From: CALWRM01 sp050309765
GTDB taxonomy: Bacteria; Bacillota; Clostridia; Christensenellales; UBA1750
Assembly (NCBI GenBank): GCA_050309765.1
Contig: JBNRMU010000134.1
Coordinates: forward strand, 1-6,359
DNA: 6,359 nt
Direction of reading: 5' to 3'
The stretch's first letter is position 1, and each line of letters opens with the position of its first letter. The notes under the pieces are model-generated. The model saw only the letters and a list, made by a program, of their open reading frames with translations, searched no databases and had not been told where the DNA came from. Shown here one piece after another: positions 1-6,042 of this stretch. The position numbers and the translations under genes are program-made.

Positions 1-2250
1 ATCCTGCAGCTCGCTGCGCTGCGCCGTCGGCAGGATCGCCGCGCGCAGGGCTTCTTCGTCCGCAAAGCCGCAGGCGGCAAGGGCCTCGGCCAAGGCGTCT
101 TCCGCCGTTTTGCGTTCGGAAATGAGCGCGGCTTCTTCCTCCTGCAGGCGCTTTAGCTCCCGCTCGGCAGCCCTGGCGGCGGAACTGGCCTCTACAAGCT
201 GGTTTTGCAGGCGTAAATCCTCCTGGCGGTACTGTTCGGCGGCCTCTTCCAGCGCCTTGATCTCCGCATCCAGGGCGGAAAGGTCGCCGATCGCAGGGTC
301 CAGGCGCTTTTCGATCAGGCGCAGGGCTTCCTTTACGCGCGCCAGCTCGCTCTGCGCCGTCTGCGCCTGCGCGCCTGCCTCGCGCTCGGCCTGTTGGGCC
401 TCGGCCTGGGCCTGCTCCAATTGCGGCAGGCGCTCATCGCACAGGGTACGGTAGGCAGCCTGCGCCTGGACCGCCTCCTCAAAGGCGGCAAGGGCCTCCT
501 GCTGCTGCATATCCGTGAGCGCCGGCAGGGCGGCGAGCGCGGCCTTTGCGCTTTCCAGCTCGCGGCCGGCCTGTTCGCTTTGCAGGCGGGCGGCGCTCAA
601 AAGCTCCGCCTGCCGGGCGTCCTCCGCCTCGGCCTCCTTTTGCCGCGCCTGTGCCTGGCGCAGGGCGGCCTGGTTGTTCCTGCCCGCCGCGGCGTGGGGG
701 CAGGGGTGCTCGCGGCTGCCGCACACGGGGCAGGCCTGGCCCGATTGCAGTTGGCCGGCCAGCGCGCCGGCGGCGTTGGACAAATACAGGTCGAGCTGGG
801 TGCGGGCCTCCTCGCGGCAGGCCAGCAAAACTGCCTGCGCCCGATCGCGCGCGGCCTGCGCGGCCAGCAACGTTTCTCCACGGGAGTGGGCTAGCCGCAG
901 GGCCTCGTCGTAGGCCTTCAGCGCCGCGGCATAGCTTTGTGATTGCTCCTTGCGGGCACGCAGATCCTCAAAGGGGGCAAGGTAGCGCGCCTGCAGCCGG
1001 TCGCGCTCTTTACGCGCCTGTGAAAGCGCCAGGGCGGCCTGTTCGCTCGCCTGCGCAGCCCGTTCCTGCGCTGCCTGCAAGGCGGCATAGGCGGCCTTGA
1101 CTGCTGTCTGCGCCTTTTGCGCATCGTTCAGGTTCGCATAATCCGGCCGCAGGGATTGGAGCCTGGCCAGGTCCTGCTGGCGCAGGCGCTGCTCGCCCTC
1201 CGCCTGCCGGTGCGCGCGCAGGGCCTCCTGCGCATCGGCATCGGCCTGTGCGGCCGCGGTAAATGCCTGTTTGGCCGCCGTCCGGGCCAGGGCGTTGTCC
1301 TCTGTTCTCCGGCGCAGCGATAGCGCGGCCTCCAGCGCGGGCTGGGCCTTATCCGCCCGCAGGGCCAGGCCGAGCCTTTCCTTTTGCCGCAAAACATCGC
1401 TCTGCTGCTCCAGCAGGGCGGAAAGCTCCCCCCGCGCCTGGGCTTGCCTTGCAAAGCTGTCTGCAAGGGTCCTGGCCTGCGCAAGGGCCTCGCGCGCCCC
1501 GCGCTCTTGTTGCGTCAGAGCTTCCAGCTGGGCGCGGCCCGCGGCCTGCGTCTGCGCTGCGGCATTTTTAAGCGCGCACAGTTCGTCCGTGTCCGCGGCG
1601 CCGTGGCGGGAAAGCAGCTCGTTTTCCTCTTTTTGCAGGGAATCGACCCGTTCGCCCTCTTTTTTTGCCATCTGCAAAAGGCGTTCCGCCAGGGCGGCGT
1701 AGGGGCCCACGTCGAACAGGGACTGCAAAATGGCCTCCTTCTCGCTGGAGCGGGCCACCAAAAAGCGCTCGAACTTGCCCTGCGGCAGCAGCACCACGCG
1801 CAAAAACTGCTCAAGGTCCAGCCCCAGGAGCTGCCGGGCGGCTTCGTTCACGCGGCCTTCCGTGGGGTTGGCAAGCAGGGGAAGGAAGCTGCCGTCCGCC
1901 TGTCGGGCCAGGGCGCCGTGGACGATGCGGTATTCCACGGAGCCGTTCCGTTTGCGGCGCACGGTGAGCTCGCGGGAAAATACATACTCCTTCCCCTTGT
2001 GCATAAAGCGCAGGCGCAGCCGCGTGGGCACATCGTCCGGCGCGCGCTGGCAGCGCAAAAGCTCCAGATGGTCGCGCCCGCCGCCGGAGCTTTTGCCGTA
2101 CAGGGCAAAGCAGATGGCGTCCAGCAGCATGGTCTTGCCGGAGCCCGTTTCGCCGCAGATGAGGTAAAGGCCGGTCAGGGGGCGAAAGTCGATCGCCTGG
2201 CGGTCGAGATACGGCCCGAAGGCCTCGATTTCAAGCTCAAGCGGGCGCAT
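1..2250 (-). CDS. sbcC: SbcC, Rad50-like ATPase of the SbcCD nuclease (partial, C-terminus beyond left edge)
   Basis: ATPase subunit of the SbcCD complex, the bacterial Rad50-Mre11 equivalent, which processes DNA ends and cleaves hairpins and palindromes in the cytoplasm. The open frame runs without a stop from the ATG at 2250 to base 1 (750 codons). Seen: an N-terminal ABC-ATPase half with Walker A GETGSGKT at residues 33-40 followed by LLDAICFALYG, and a Q-loop LPQGKFERF with Gln157. A long Gln/Ala/Glu/Arg-rich coiled coil follows from about residue 180 and is interrupted by the zinc hook CPVCGSREHP (Cys507 and Cys510). A returning coiled coil then runs to the edge. Family members are about 1,000-1,150 residues, so the missing part should hold the ABC signature, Walker B and D-loop. 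The start overlaps the end of sbcD by 14 bases and has an AAGGAG site nine bases upstream, so the two are translated together. Identification is very secure; only completeness is unknown. Confidence 0.96.
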   Translation of the reverse strand, partial: MRPLELEIEAFGPYLDRQAIDFRPLTGLYLICGETGSGKTMLLDAICFALYGKSSGGGRDHLELLRCQRAPDDVPTRLRLRFMHKGKEYVFSRELTVRRKRNGSVEYRIVHGALARQADGSFLPLLANPTEGRVNEAARQLLGLDLEQFLRVVLLPQGKFERFLVARSSEKEAILQSLFDVGPYAALAERLLQMAKKEGERVDSLQKEENELLSRHGAADTDELCALKNAAAQTQAAGRAQLEALTQQERGAREALAQARTLADSFARQAQARGELSALLEQQSDVLRQKERLGLALRADKAQPALEAALSLRRRTEDNALARTAAKQAFTAAAQADADAQEALRAHRQAEGEQRLRQQDLARLQSLRPDYANLNDAQKAQTAVKAAYAALQAAQERAAQASEQAALALSQARKERDRLQARYLAPFEDLRARKEQSQSYAAALKAYDEALRLAHSRGETLLAAQAARDRAQAVLLACREEARTQLDLYLSNAAGALAGQLQSGQACPVCGSREHPCPHAAAGRNNQAALRQAQARQKEAEAEDARQAELLSAARLQSEQAGRELESAKAALAALPALTDMQQQEALAAFEEAVQAQAAYRTLCDERLPQLEQAQAEAQQAEREAGAQAQTAQSELARVKEALRLIEKRLDPAIGDLSALDAEIKALEEAAEQYRQEDLRLQNQLVEASSAARAAERELKRLQEEEAALISERKTAEDALAEALAACGFADEEALRAAILPTAQRSELQD

Positions 2251-3361
2251 CGGTCTTTTCTCCTTCCTCCAGGGCGGCCAGGAACCAGGCTGTCTGCTCC
2301 TCATCCGGCGGCGGCAGGCCTTCGCTTTCCATGTATTGGCGCAGAAGGCCCATGGGCGAAAGCGAGGCAAGCTCCTGCGGCGTCAGCTGCACGCCGCCCG
2401 CCGGCACGGGCGACAGGCCCTGCAAAAGCAAAAGGTTGGGAAGGCGCTGCCGCAATTCGCGTTCGATCAGAAAATCCACGCTTTTGTCCGTGAGGGCAAG
2501 GGAATAGTAGACAGAAGGGTCCGCCGCGTCCTGCGCAAAGGACAAAAGCTCCTCCGCACTGCCCTTTTTCTCGATCAGGGTGTAGGGCATAGGCAGGGGA
2601 AGGGGCGTGATCGTGCCCGATGCCGTGTCGTACAGCGTGACGGACTTTTGCTGCCCCGCCTCCGCAAAAGAGTAGGGCAGGGGCGTGCCCGCGTAGCGCA
2701 CCCCGGGCGCGGGCGACTGGGCCGCATGCAGATGGCCGAGGGCCGCATAATCAAAGCCTTCGAAGGAGGAAAGCGCCACGCGGGCGCTGCCGCCCACCTG
2801 CGCGCTGCGGTCGGAACCGGAAACGGAGCCGCCGGCGGCAAAGCAGTGCGAAAGCAGAATATTGCGCTTGTTTGGTAAAAGGCGGCGCTTCATCTGGGAC
2901 AAAACCACGTCCATGGCCTGGGCCGTGCCCTGGATCTCCGTGTCGGGAAAGAAGTAGCGCGCCTCGTCCGCCGTGAAGTAGGGGAGCAGAAAAAAGGCGC
3001 AGTCGTCCGTCTCGATGGGGGAAGCAAAGGGGTCCAGCCGGCCCATCACATGAAAGCGCAGGCGCGACAGCACGCTTTTGAGCGAGCCCAGGCGCGGCGC
3101 GGCGTCATGGTTGCCGGCGATGAGGTACACCGGAATATGCGCCTCGTTCAAAAACAGGGCCATGATCTCGTCGTACAGGGCGATGGCCTGCGGCGAGGCC
3201 TGCACGCGGTCGAACACATCGCCGCACAAAAGCAGCGCGTCCGCCTTGTTTTTAAGGGCAAGCTCGCAAAGGGCCGTGAGCACCGTGCGCTGGTGCTCCA
3301 GCAGAGACACGCCGTGCAGGTCCAGCCCCAGGTGCCAGTCGGCCGTATGGATGAGTTTCAT
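2237..3361 (-). CDS. sbcD: SbcD, Mre11-like exonuclease subunit
   Basis: Metal-dependent nuclease subunit of SbcCD, a calcineurin-like phosphoesterase that partners SbcC. The 374-residue protein shows all the family motifs in order: DWH (Asp8, His10), GDVFDR (Asp48), GNHD (residues 83-86), SH (171-172) and GHLH (209-212). These are the ligands of the two active-site manganese ions. GTPLPYSFAE near 226-234 is also typical of SbcD. The C-terminal part, from about residue 255, is the capping and SbcC-binding region. The frame stays open 14 codons further upstream to an ATG at 3403, but that extension lies over the mscL terminator. MKLIHTADWH matches the family N-terminus, and a purine-rich AAAGGA lies about 11 bases before 3361, so 3361 is preferred. 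The 3' end overlaps sbcC. I see no clear promoter in the 83 bases separating it from mscL; it may be served by read-through or by a promoter inside mscL. Length is normal for the family. Confidence 0.96.
   Translation of the reverse strand: MKLIHTADWHLGLDLHGVSLLEHQRTVLTALCELALKNKADALLLCGDVFDRVQASPQAIALYDEIMALFLNEAHIPVYLIAGNHDAAPRLGSLKSVLSRLRFHVMGRLDPFASPIETDDCAFFLLPYFTADEARYFFPDTEIQGTAQAMDVVLSQMKRRLLPNKRNILLSHCFAAGGSVSGSDRSAQVGGSARVALSSFEGFDYAALGHLHAAQSPAPGVRYAGTPLPYSFAEAGQQKSVTLYDTASGTITPLPLPMPYTLIEKKGSAEELLSFAQDAADPSVYYSLALTDKSVDFLIERELRQRLPNLLLLQGLSPVPAGGVQLTPQELASLSPMGLLRQYMESEGLPPPDEEQTAWFLAALEEGEKTDAPA
2260..2265 (-). promoter_or_regulatory. Ribosome binding site of sbcC inside sbcD
   Basis: On the minus strand AAGGAG lies nine bases before the ATG at 2250 and within the last codons of sbcD. 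It fixes the sbcC start at 2250 and indicates coupled translation of the nuclease and ATPase subunits. Confidence 0.8.
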
Positions 3362-3385
3362 GGCGTCCGTTTTCCTTTCGTTGTT

Positions 3386-3427
3386 ACAAAAACGCCGCCG
3401 CAAAGCGATCTTTGGGCGGCGTTTTGT
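3386..3427 (-). terminator. Rho-independent terminator of mscL
   Basis: An outer 11-bp stem (3389-3399 with 3415-3425, containing CGCCGCC/GGCGGCG) continues past a bulged G3400 into a 5-bp CAAAG/CTTTG stem (3401-3405 with 3410-3414) closed by a four-base loop. On the minus strand the stem is followed by a short T run. It sits 17 bases after the mscL stop and ends 25 bases before the sbcD start. The A/T ends on both sides suggest it could also work on the other strand. Confidence 0.85.
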
Positions 3428-3444
3428 TTAAAGAACAAATTGTC

Positions 3445-3882
3445 TTATTCCTTGTCCAGAACGGAGGTGCAGTGCGGGCAGCGGGTGGCTTCGTCTGCGA
3501 TCTCGCCAAAGCAGTAGGGGCACAGGCGCTTGGGCTTTTCGGGGGCGGGCTCTTCCTCTTCTTTCTTGGACAGCTTGTCCTTGGCGCCGGCCAGGGCCTT
3601 GACCAGCAGGAACACCACCAGGGCGATGAGGATAAAGTTGATGATGGCGGCGATGAAATTGCCGTAGGCAAACACGGCGGCATCCTCGCCCTCGCCCAGA
3701 GGGATACCCAGGGAGGCAAAATCCATACCCTTGGTCAGGAGGGACAAAAGGGGCATGAACATATCGTTCACCAGGGAATTGACGATAGCGGTGAACGCGC
3801 CGCCGATGATGACGCCGACGGCCATATCCATGACGTTGCCCTTCATAGCGAATTCCTTGAAGCTCTTTAAGAAGTTACGCAT
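3445..3882 (-). CDS. mscL: MscL, large-conductance mechanosensitive channel with C-terminal zinc ribbon
   Basis: Membrane channel that opens under high tension to release solutes during osmotic downshock. The 145-residue product begins MRNFLKSFKEFAMKGNVMDM, the amphipathic N-terminal helix of MscL. The first transmembrane helix follows (about 17-45, AVGVIIGGAFTAIVNSLV) and lines the pore. A short periplasmic loop comes next (about 50-70), then the second helix (about 72-97, FIAAIINFILIALVVFLLVKA). The usual C-terminal charged segment KKEEEE (107-111) is followed by an unusual tail with CPYC (121-124) and CPHC (135-138), a four-cysteine zinc ribbon facing the cytoplasm. The ATG at 3882 is chosen over the upstream in-frame ATG at 3930 because the family N-terminus starts there and AAGGAG lies nine bases upstream (3892-3897). 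The gene has its own promoter and terminator, so it is probably monocistronic. The channel identity is secure; the role of the ribbon is unknown to me. Confidence 0.95.
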   Translation of the reverse strand: MRNFLKSFKEFAMKGNVMDMAVGVIIGGAFTAIVNSLVNDMFMPLLSLLTKGMDFASLGIPLGEGEDAAVFAYGNFIAAIINFILIALVVFLLVKALAGAKDKLSKKEEEEPAPEKPKRLCPYCFGEIADEATRCPHCTSVLDKE

Positions 3883-3940
3883 GAATCCTCTCTCCTTACA
3901 CTCCCAATTTTTGTTTGATCCCGGGAGCATTTACTATTTT

Positions 3941-3969
3941 AGAATAGCCGCAAAAAAGGGGCTTGTCAA
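3941..3969 (-). promoter_or_regulatory. Sigma-A promoter of mscL
   Basis: On the minus strand a perfect -35 TTGACA (3964-3969) is separated by exactly 17 bases from a -10 TATTCT (3941-3946). Transcription would start near 3934 and give a leader of about 50 bases before the ATG at 3882. The spacing and the near-consensus boxes suggest strong constitutive expression. Confidence 0.8.
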
Positions 3970-4079
3970 GGCAAAATCGGCCGCATTTGCCCATGGACGC
4001 CCGCACGCTGTACCTGCGGCGCCGAAGCGGCCGCCCCAAACACGCAAACATTAAGTTTTTGGGCTTTTTTGCAAGTCTA
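3970..4079. other. GC-rich spacer between divergent promoters, with inverted repeats
   Basis: This stretch lies between the mscL promoter and the cofE-like promoter and outside both predicted transcripts. It contains CGGCCGC (3978-3984) and its complement GCGGCCG (4027-4033), nested around CCGCA/TGCGG (4001-4005 and 4015-4019). A further inverted pair, GCAAAAAAG (3950-3958) and CTTTTTTGC (4064-4072), flanks the whole. No convincing gene is present. The repeats could form a structure or bind a regulator, but in GC-rich DNA short palindromes also occur by chance. Confidence 0.3.
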
Positions 4080-4108
4080 TTGGCTTTTTCCTGCATTTGC
4101 TGTATACT
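4080..4108 (+). promoter_or_regulatory. Sigma-A promoter of the cofE-like gene
   Basis: The -35 TTGGCT (4080-4085) and -10 TATACT (4103-4108) are separated by 17 bases, predicting a start near 4115 and a leader of about 38 bases. An AAAGGA ribosome site at 4139-4144 lies eight bases before the ATG at 4153. The pair is divergent from the mscL promoter. Confidence 0.75.
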
Positions 4109-4152
4109 AATCAATCGGAAAAAAGCTATCGCAAAGGGAAAGGAATGGCAGC

Positions 4153-5346
4153 ATGGAAAGATTGGTTGGAACCGTTTCCCGGGGCATCCGCGCCCCCATC
4201 ATCCGCGAGGGGGACGACATCGCCCAGATCGTGGTCGATTCCGTACTGGCCGCATCCGCATCCGAAGGCTTTAAGCTGCAGGATCGCGACGTGGTGGCCG
4301 TGACCGAGGCCGTGGTCGCCCGCGCCCAGGGCAACTATGCCGATTGCGCGGATATCGCCCAGGACGTGCGCGCAAAGTTCGGCCCCGACGCCGAGCTTGG
4401 CGTGGTGTTCCCCATTTTGAGCCGCAACCGCTTTGCGATCTGCCTGCGCGGCATCGCCATGGGCGTAAAGAAGATCTATCTCATGCTCAGCTATCCCTCC
4501 GATGAGGTGGGCAACCACCTGATCGATCTGGACACCATGGACGAAAAGGGCGTCAATCCCTGGACGGACATCCTGAGCGAGGAAAAATATCGCGAGCTGT
4601 TCGGCTACAGGAAGCACCGCTTCACCGGCGTGGACTACATCGAGTACTACAAAGAGGTCATCCGCGAGGCCGGCGCGCAGGTCGAGGTCATCCTCGCCAA
4701 CGACTGCCGCGCGATCCTGAACTACACCAAGGACGTGCTGCTCTGCGATATCCACACCCGCGCCCGTTCCAAGCGCCTGATAAAGGCCGCCGGCGCGCAC
4801 GTGGTGCTGGGCCTGGACGATATTTTGAGCGCCTCTGTGAACGGCAGCGGATACAACGAAAACTATGGCCTGCTGGGCAGCAACAAGGCCACCGAGGACA
4901 GGGTCAAGCTCTTCCCCCGCGACTGCGAGCCCGTTGTCAATAAGATCCAGCAGCAGCTGATGGAAAAGACCGGCAAACAGATCGAGGTCATGGTCTACGG
5001 CGACGGCGCCTTCAAGGATCCCGTCGGCAAGATCTGGGAGCTGGCCGACCCGGTCGTTTCCCCCTGCTACACCGCCGGATTAGAGGGCCAGCCCAACGAG
5101 GTCAAGCTCAAGTACCTGGCGGACAACGAGTTTGCTTCCCTCAGCGGCGAGGCCCTGCGCGAAGCCATTTCCGACTATATCCGCAAAAAGGACGACGATC
5201 TGACCGGCAAGATGATCTCCGAGGGCACCACCCCCCGCCGCCTGACCGACCTGATCGGCTCCCTGTGCGATCTGACCTCCGGCTCCGGCGACAAGGGTAC
5301 CCCCATCGTGCTGGTGCAGGGCTATTTCGACAACTATACAAAGTAA
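4153..5346 (+). CDS. CofE-like protein (coenzyme F420-0:L-glutamate ligase family), function uncertain
   Basis: The N-terminal 60 residues fit the F420 gamma-glutamyl ligase family pattern. RAPIIREGDDI (13-23) resembles the nucleotide and substrate-binding start of CofE, and LQDRDVVAVTEAVVARAQGN (42-61) resembles its conserved strand-turn-strand. True archaeal CofE (about 250 residues) adds L-glutamate to F420-0 using GTP. This protein has 397 residues, and its later blocks, such as PILSRNRFAICLRGIAMG (87-104), LSYPSDEVGNHL (112-123), YGDGAFKDPVGKIWELADP (282-300) and SGSGDKGTP (376-384), are not those I know from archaeal CofE. I recall similar long proteins in Clostridia that are usually annotated as F420 ligases, although those bacteria are not known for F420. 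No CofC, CofD or FbiC gene is visible nearby. It is soluble, with no signal peptide or membrane helix. It has its own promoter and terminator, so it is monocistronic. Membership in the superfamily is fairly sure; the substrate is not. Confidence 0.8.
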   Translation: MERLVGTVSRGIRAPIIREGDDIAQIVVDSVLAASASEGFKLQDRDVVAVTEAVVARAQGNYADCADIAQDVRAKFGPDAELGVVFPILSRNRFAICLRGIAMGVKKIYLMLSYPSDEVGNHLIDLDTMDEKGVNPWTDILSEEKYRELFGYRKHRFTGVDYIEYYKEVIREAGAQVEVILANDCRAILNYTKDVLLCDIHTRARSKRLIKAAGAHVVLGLDDILSASVNGSGYNENYGLLGSNKATEDRVKLFPRDCEPVVNKIQQQLMEKTGKQIEVMVYGDGAFKDPVGKIWELADPVVSPCYTAGLEGQPNEVKLKYLADNEFASLSGEALREAISDYIRKKDDDLTGKMISEGTTPRRLTDLIGSLCDLTSGSGDKGTPIVLVQGYFDNYTK

Positions 5347-5359
5347 GCGTTGGACATAC

Positions 5360-5399
5360 GCAAGGGGCGCTTTCCAAAGAGAGAAGGCGCCCCTTTTTT
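5360..5399 (+). terminator. Rho-independent terminator of the cofE-like gene
   Basis: AAGGGGCGC (5362-5370) pairs with GCGCCCCTT (5387-5395). The stem is extended by TTTC/GAAG with one G-U pair around an eight-base loop, making about 13 bp in all. The stem runs into six consecutive T residues (5394-5399). It begins 14 bases after the stop codon at 5346. Confidence 0.92.
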
Positions 5400-5420
5400 G
5401 CCGCAGGCGACACGGGCGTC

Positions 5421-5449
5421 TTGCCTTTTTGCCGCATCTGGGCTACAAT
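5421..5449 (+). promoter_or_regulatory. Sigma-A promoter of the SLOG-lipoprotein unit
   Basis: The -35 TTGCCT (5421-5426) and -10 TACAAT (5444-5449) have a 17-base spacer. The predicted start near 5456 gives a leader of about 25 bases. Its place directly after the terminator supports a separate transcription unit. Confidence 0.72.
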
Positions 5450-5481
5450 TTTTCCGGAACGAACGCAAAAGGGGAGGCCCC

Positions 5482-6027
5482 ATGCCCATGCCTTGCGAAC
5501 TGCCGGAAAAAAGCCGTACCTGCTGCTTTGCCGGCCACCGGCCGCGACCGGACCTGCCCGCGGAAGATGCGGTGCGAAGGGAGCTGCAAACGGAGCTTAG
5601 GCAGGCGCTGAACGACGGTTTTACCGCCTTTATCTGCGGCATGGCCTTCGGCTTTGACCTGCTGGCCGCGGAAGAGGTTTTGCATCTGCGTGAAGAAGGC
5701 CTGCCCGTGGCGCTGATCGCCGCCATGCCGCATAAGGGCTTTGGCGACAACTGGCCGCTTTGCTGGCGGCAGCGGCGCGACCGCGTGTTCTGTGAGGCCG
5801 ACCGCACCGTATACGTCAGATGCGAGAGCTTCGGCAAGGGCGTGTACCAGCTGCGCAACCGCTGGATGGCGGACAGGAGCGCCCGCGTCATCGCCCTGTA
5901 CCTCGGCGGCGAGGGCGGCACCTGGAACATGCTGCGCTATTGCCTGAAAACGGGCGTGGAGGTGCGTCTTTTGCGCATAGAGGGCGCGGAGGACGACCCC
6001 GCGCCGGGGCTGCAAACGACACCATAA
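5482..6027 (+). CDS. SLOG-family protein, DUF1273/YpsA-like
   Basis: A 181-residue cytoplasmic protein with a Rossmann-like SLOG fold. Seen: CCFAGHRP (14-21) as the first strand and loop, then FICGMAFGFDLLAAEEVL (50-67), the glycine-rich nucleotide-binding segment followed by the helix with the conserved acidic residues. These are followed by VALIAAMPHKGFGDNWP (76-92), YQLRNRWMADRS (122-133) and LYLGGEGGTWNMLRYC (139-154). This order matches DUF1273 proteins such as Bacillus YpsA, which affects cell division. SLOG proteins in general are thought to bind nucleotide-derived ligands; the ligand here is unknown. Two ATGs are possible: 5482 lies four bases after the GGGGAGG ribosome site and 5488 lies ten bases after it, so the true start could be either. 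I give the longer form. The gene follows its own promoter and is closely followed by a lipoprotein gene, suggesting co-transcription. The family call is firm; the biological role is not. Confidence 0.88.
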   Translation: MPMPCELPEKSRTCCFAGHRPRPDLPAEDAVRRELQTELRQALNDGFTAFICGMAFGFDLLAAEEVLHLREEGLPVALIAAMPHKGFGDNWPLCWRQRRDRVFCEADRTVYVRCESFGKGVYQLRNRWMADRSARVIALYLGGEGGTWNMLRYCLKTGVEVRLLRIEGAEDDPAPGLQTTP

Positions 6028-6031
6028 GGAG
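6026..6031 (+). promoter_or_regulatory. Ribosome binding site of the lipoprotein gene
   Basis: AAGGAG overlaps the TAA stop of the SLOG gene and lies 11 bases before a GTG. The lipoprotein frame is the same as that of the SLOG gene, with the TAA six codons upstream of the GTG and no ATG in between. The GTG at 6043 is therefore the only sensible start. Confidence 0.7.
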
Positions 6032-6042
6032 AAGATATCGAC

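Noticed and set aside
1384..2493. Long plus-strand open frame of 369 codons opposite sbcC and sbcD
   Set aside because: It is antisense to the clear Walker A, Q-loop and coiled-coil coding of SbcC, its product is low in complexity (Gly/Ala/Arg/Gln) and matches no family I know. GC-rich genes commonly leave such open antisense frames.
3362..3403. Upstream in-frame ATG giving SbcD 14 extra residues
   Set aside because: The extension is encoded by the mscL terminator hairpin. The family N-terminus (MKLIHTADWH) begins at 3361 with a plausible ribosome site just before it.
3883..3930. Upstream in-frame ATG giving MscL 16 extra residues
   Set aside because: The segment includes the ribosome site and leader of the real start, and the MscL N-terminal helix begins at the ATG at 3882.
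4126..4800. Minus-strand open frame of 224 codons opposite the cofE-like gene
   Set aside because: It is the antisense shadow of a well-conserved plus-strand gene and has no ribosome site or recognisable motif.
5350..5481. N-terminal extension of the SLOG protein from an ATG at 5350
   Set aside because: It would be encoded by the cofE-like terminator and the SLOG promoter, and the extra residues show no family similarity. The ribosome site at 5471-5477 supports a start at 5482 or 5488.
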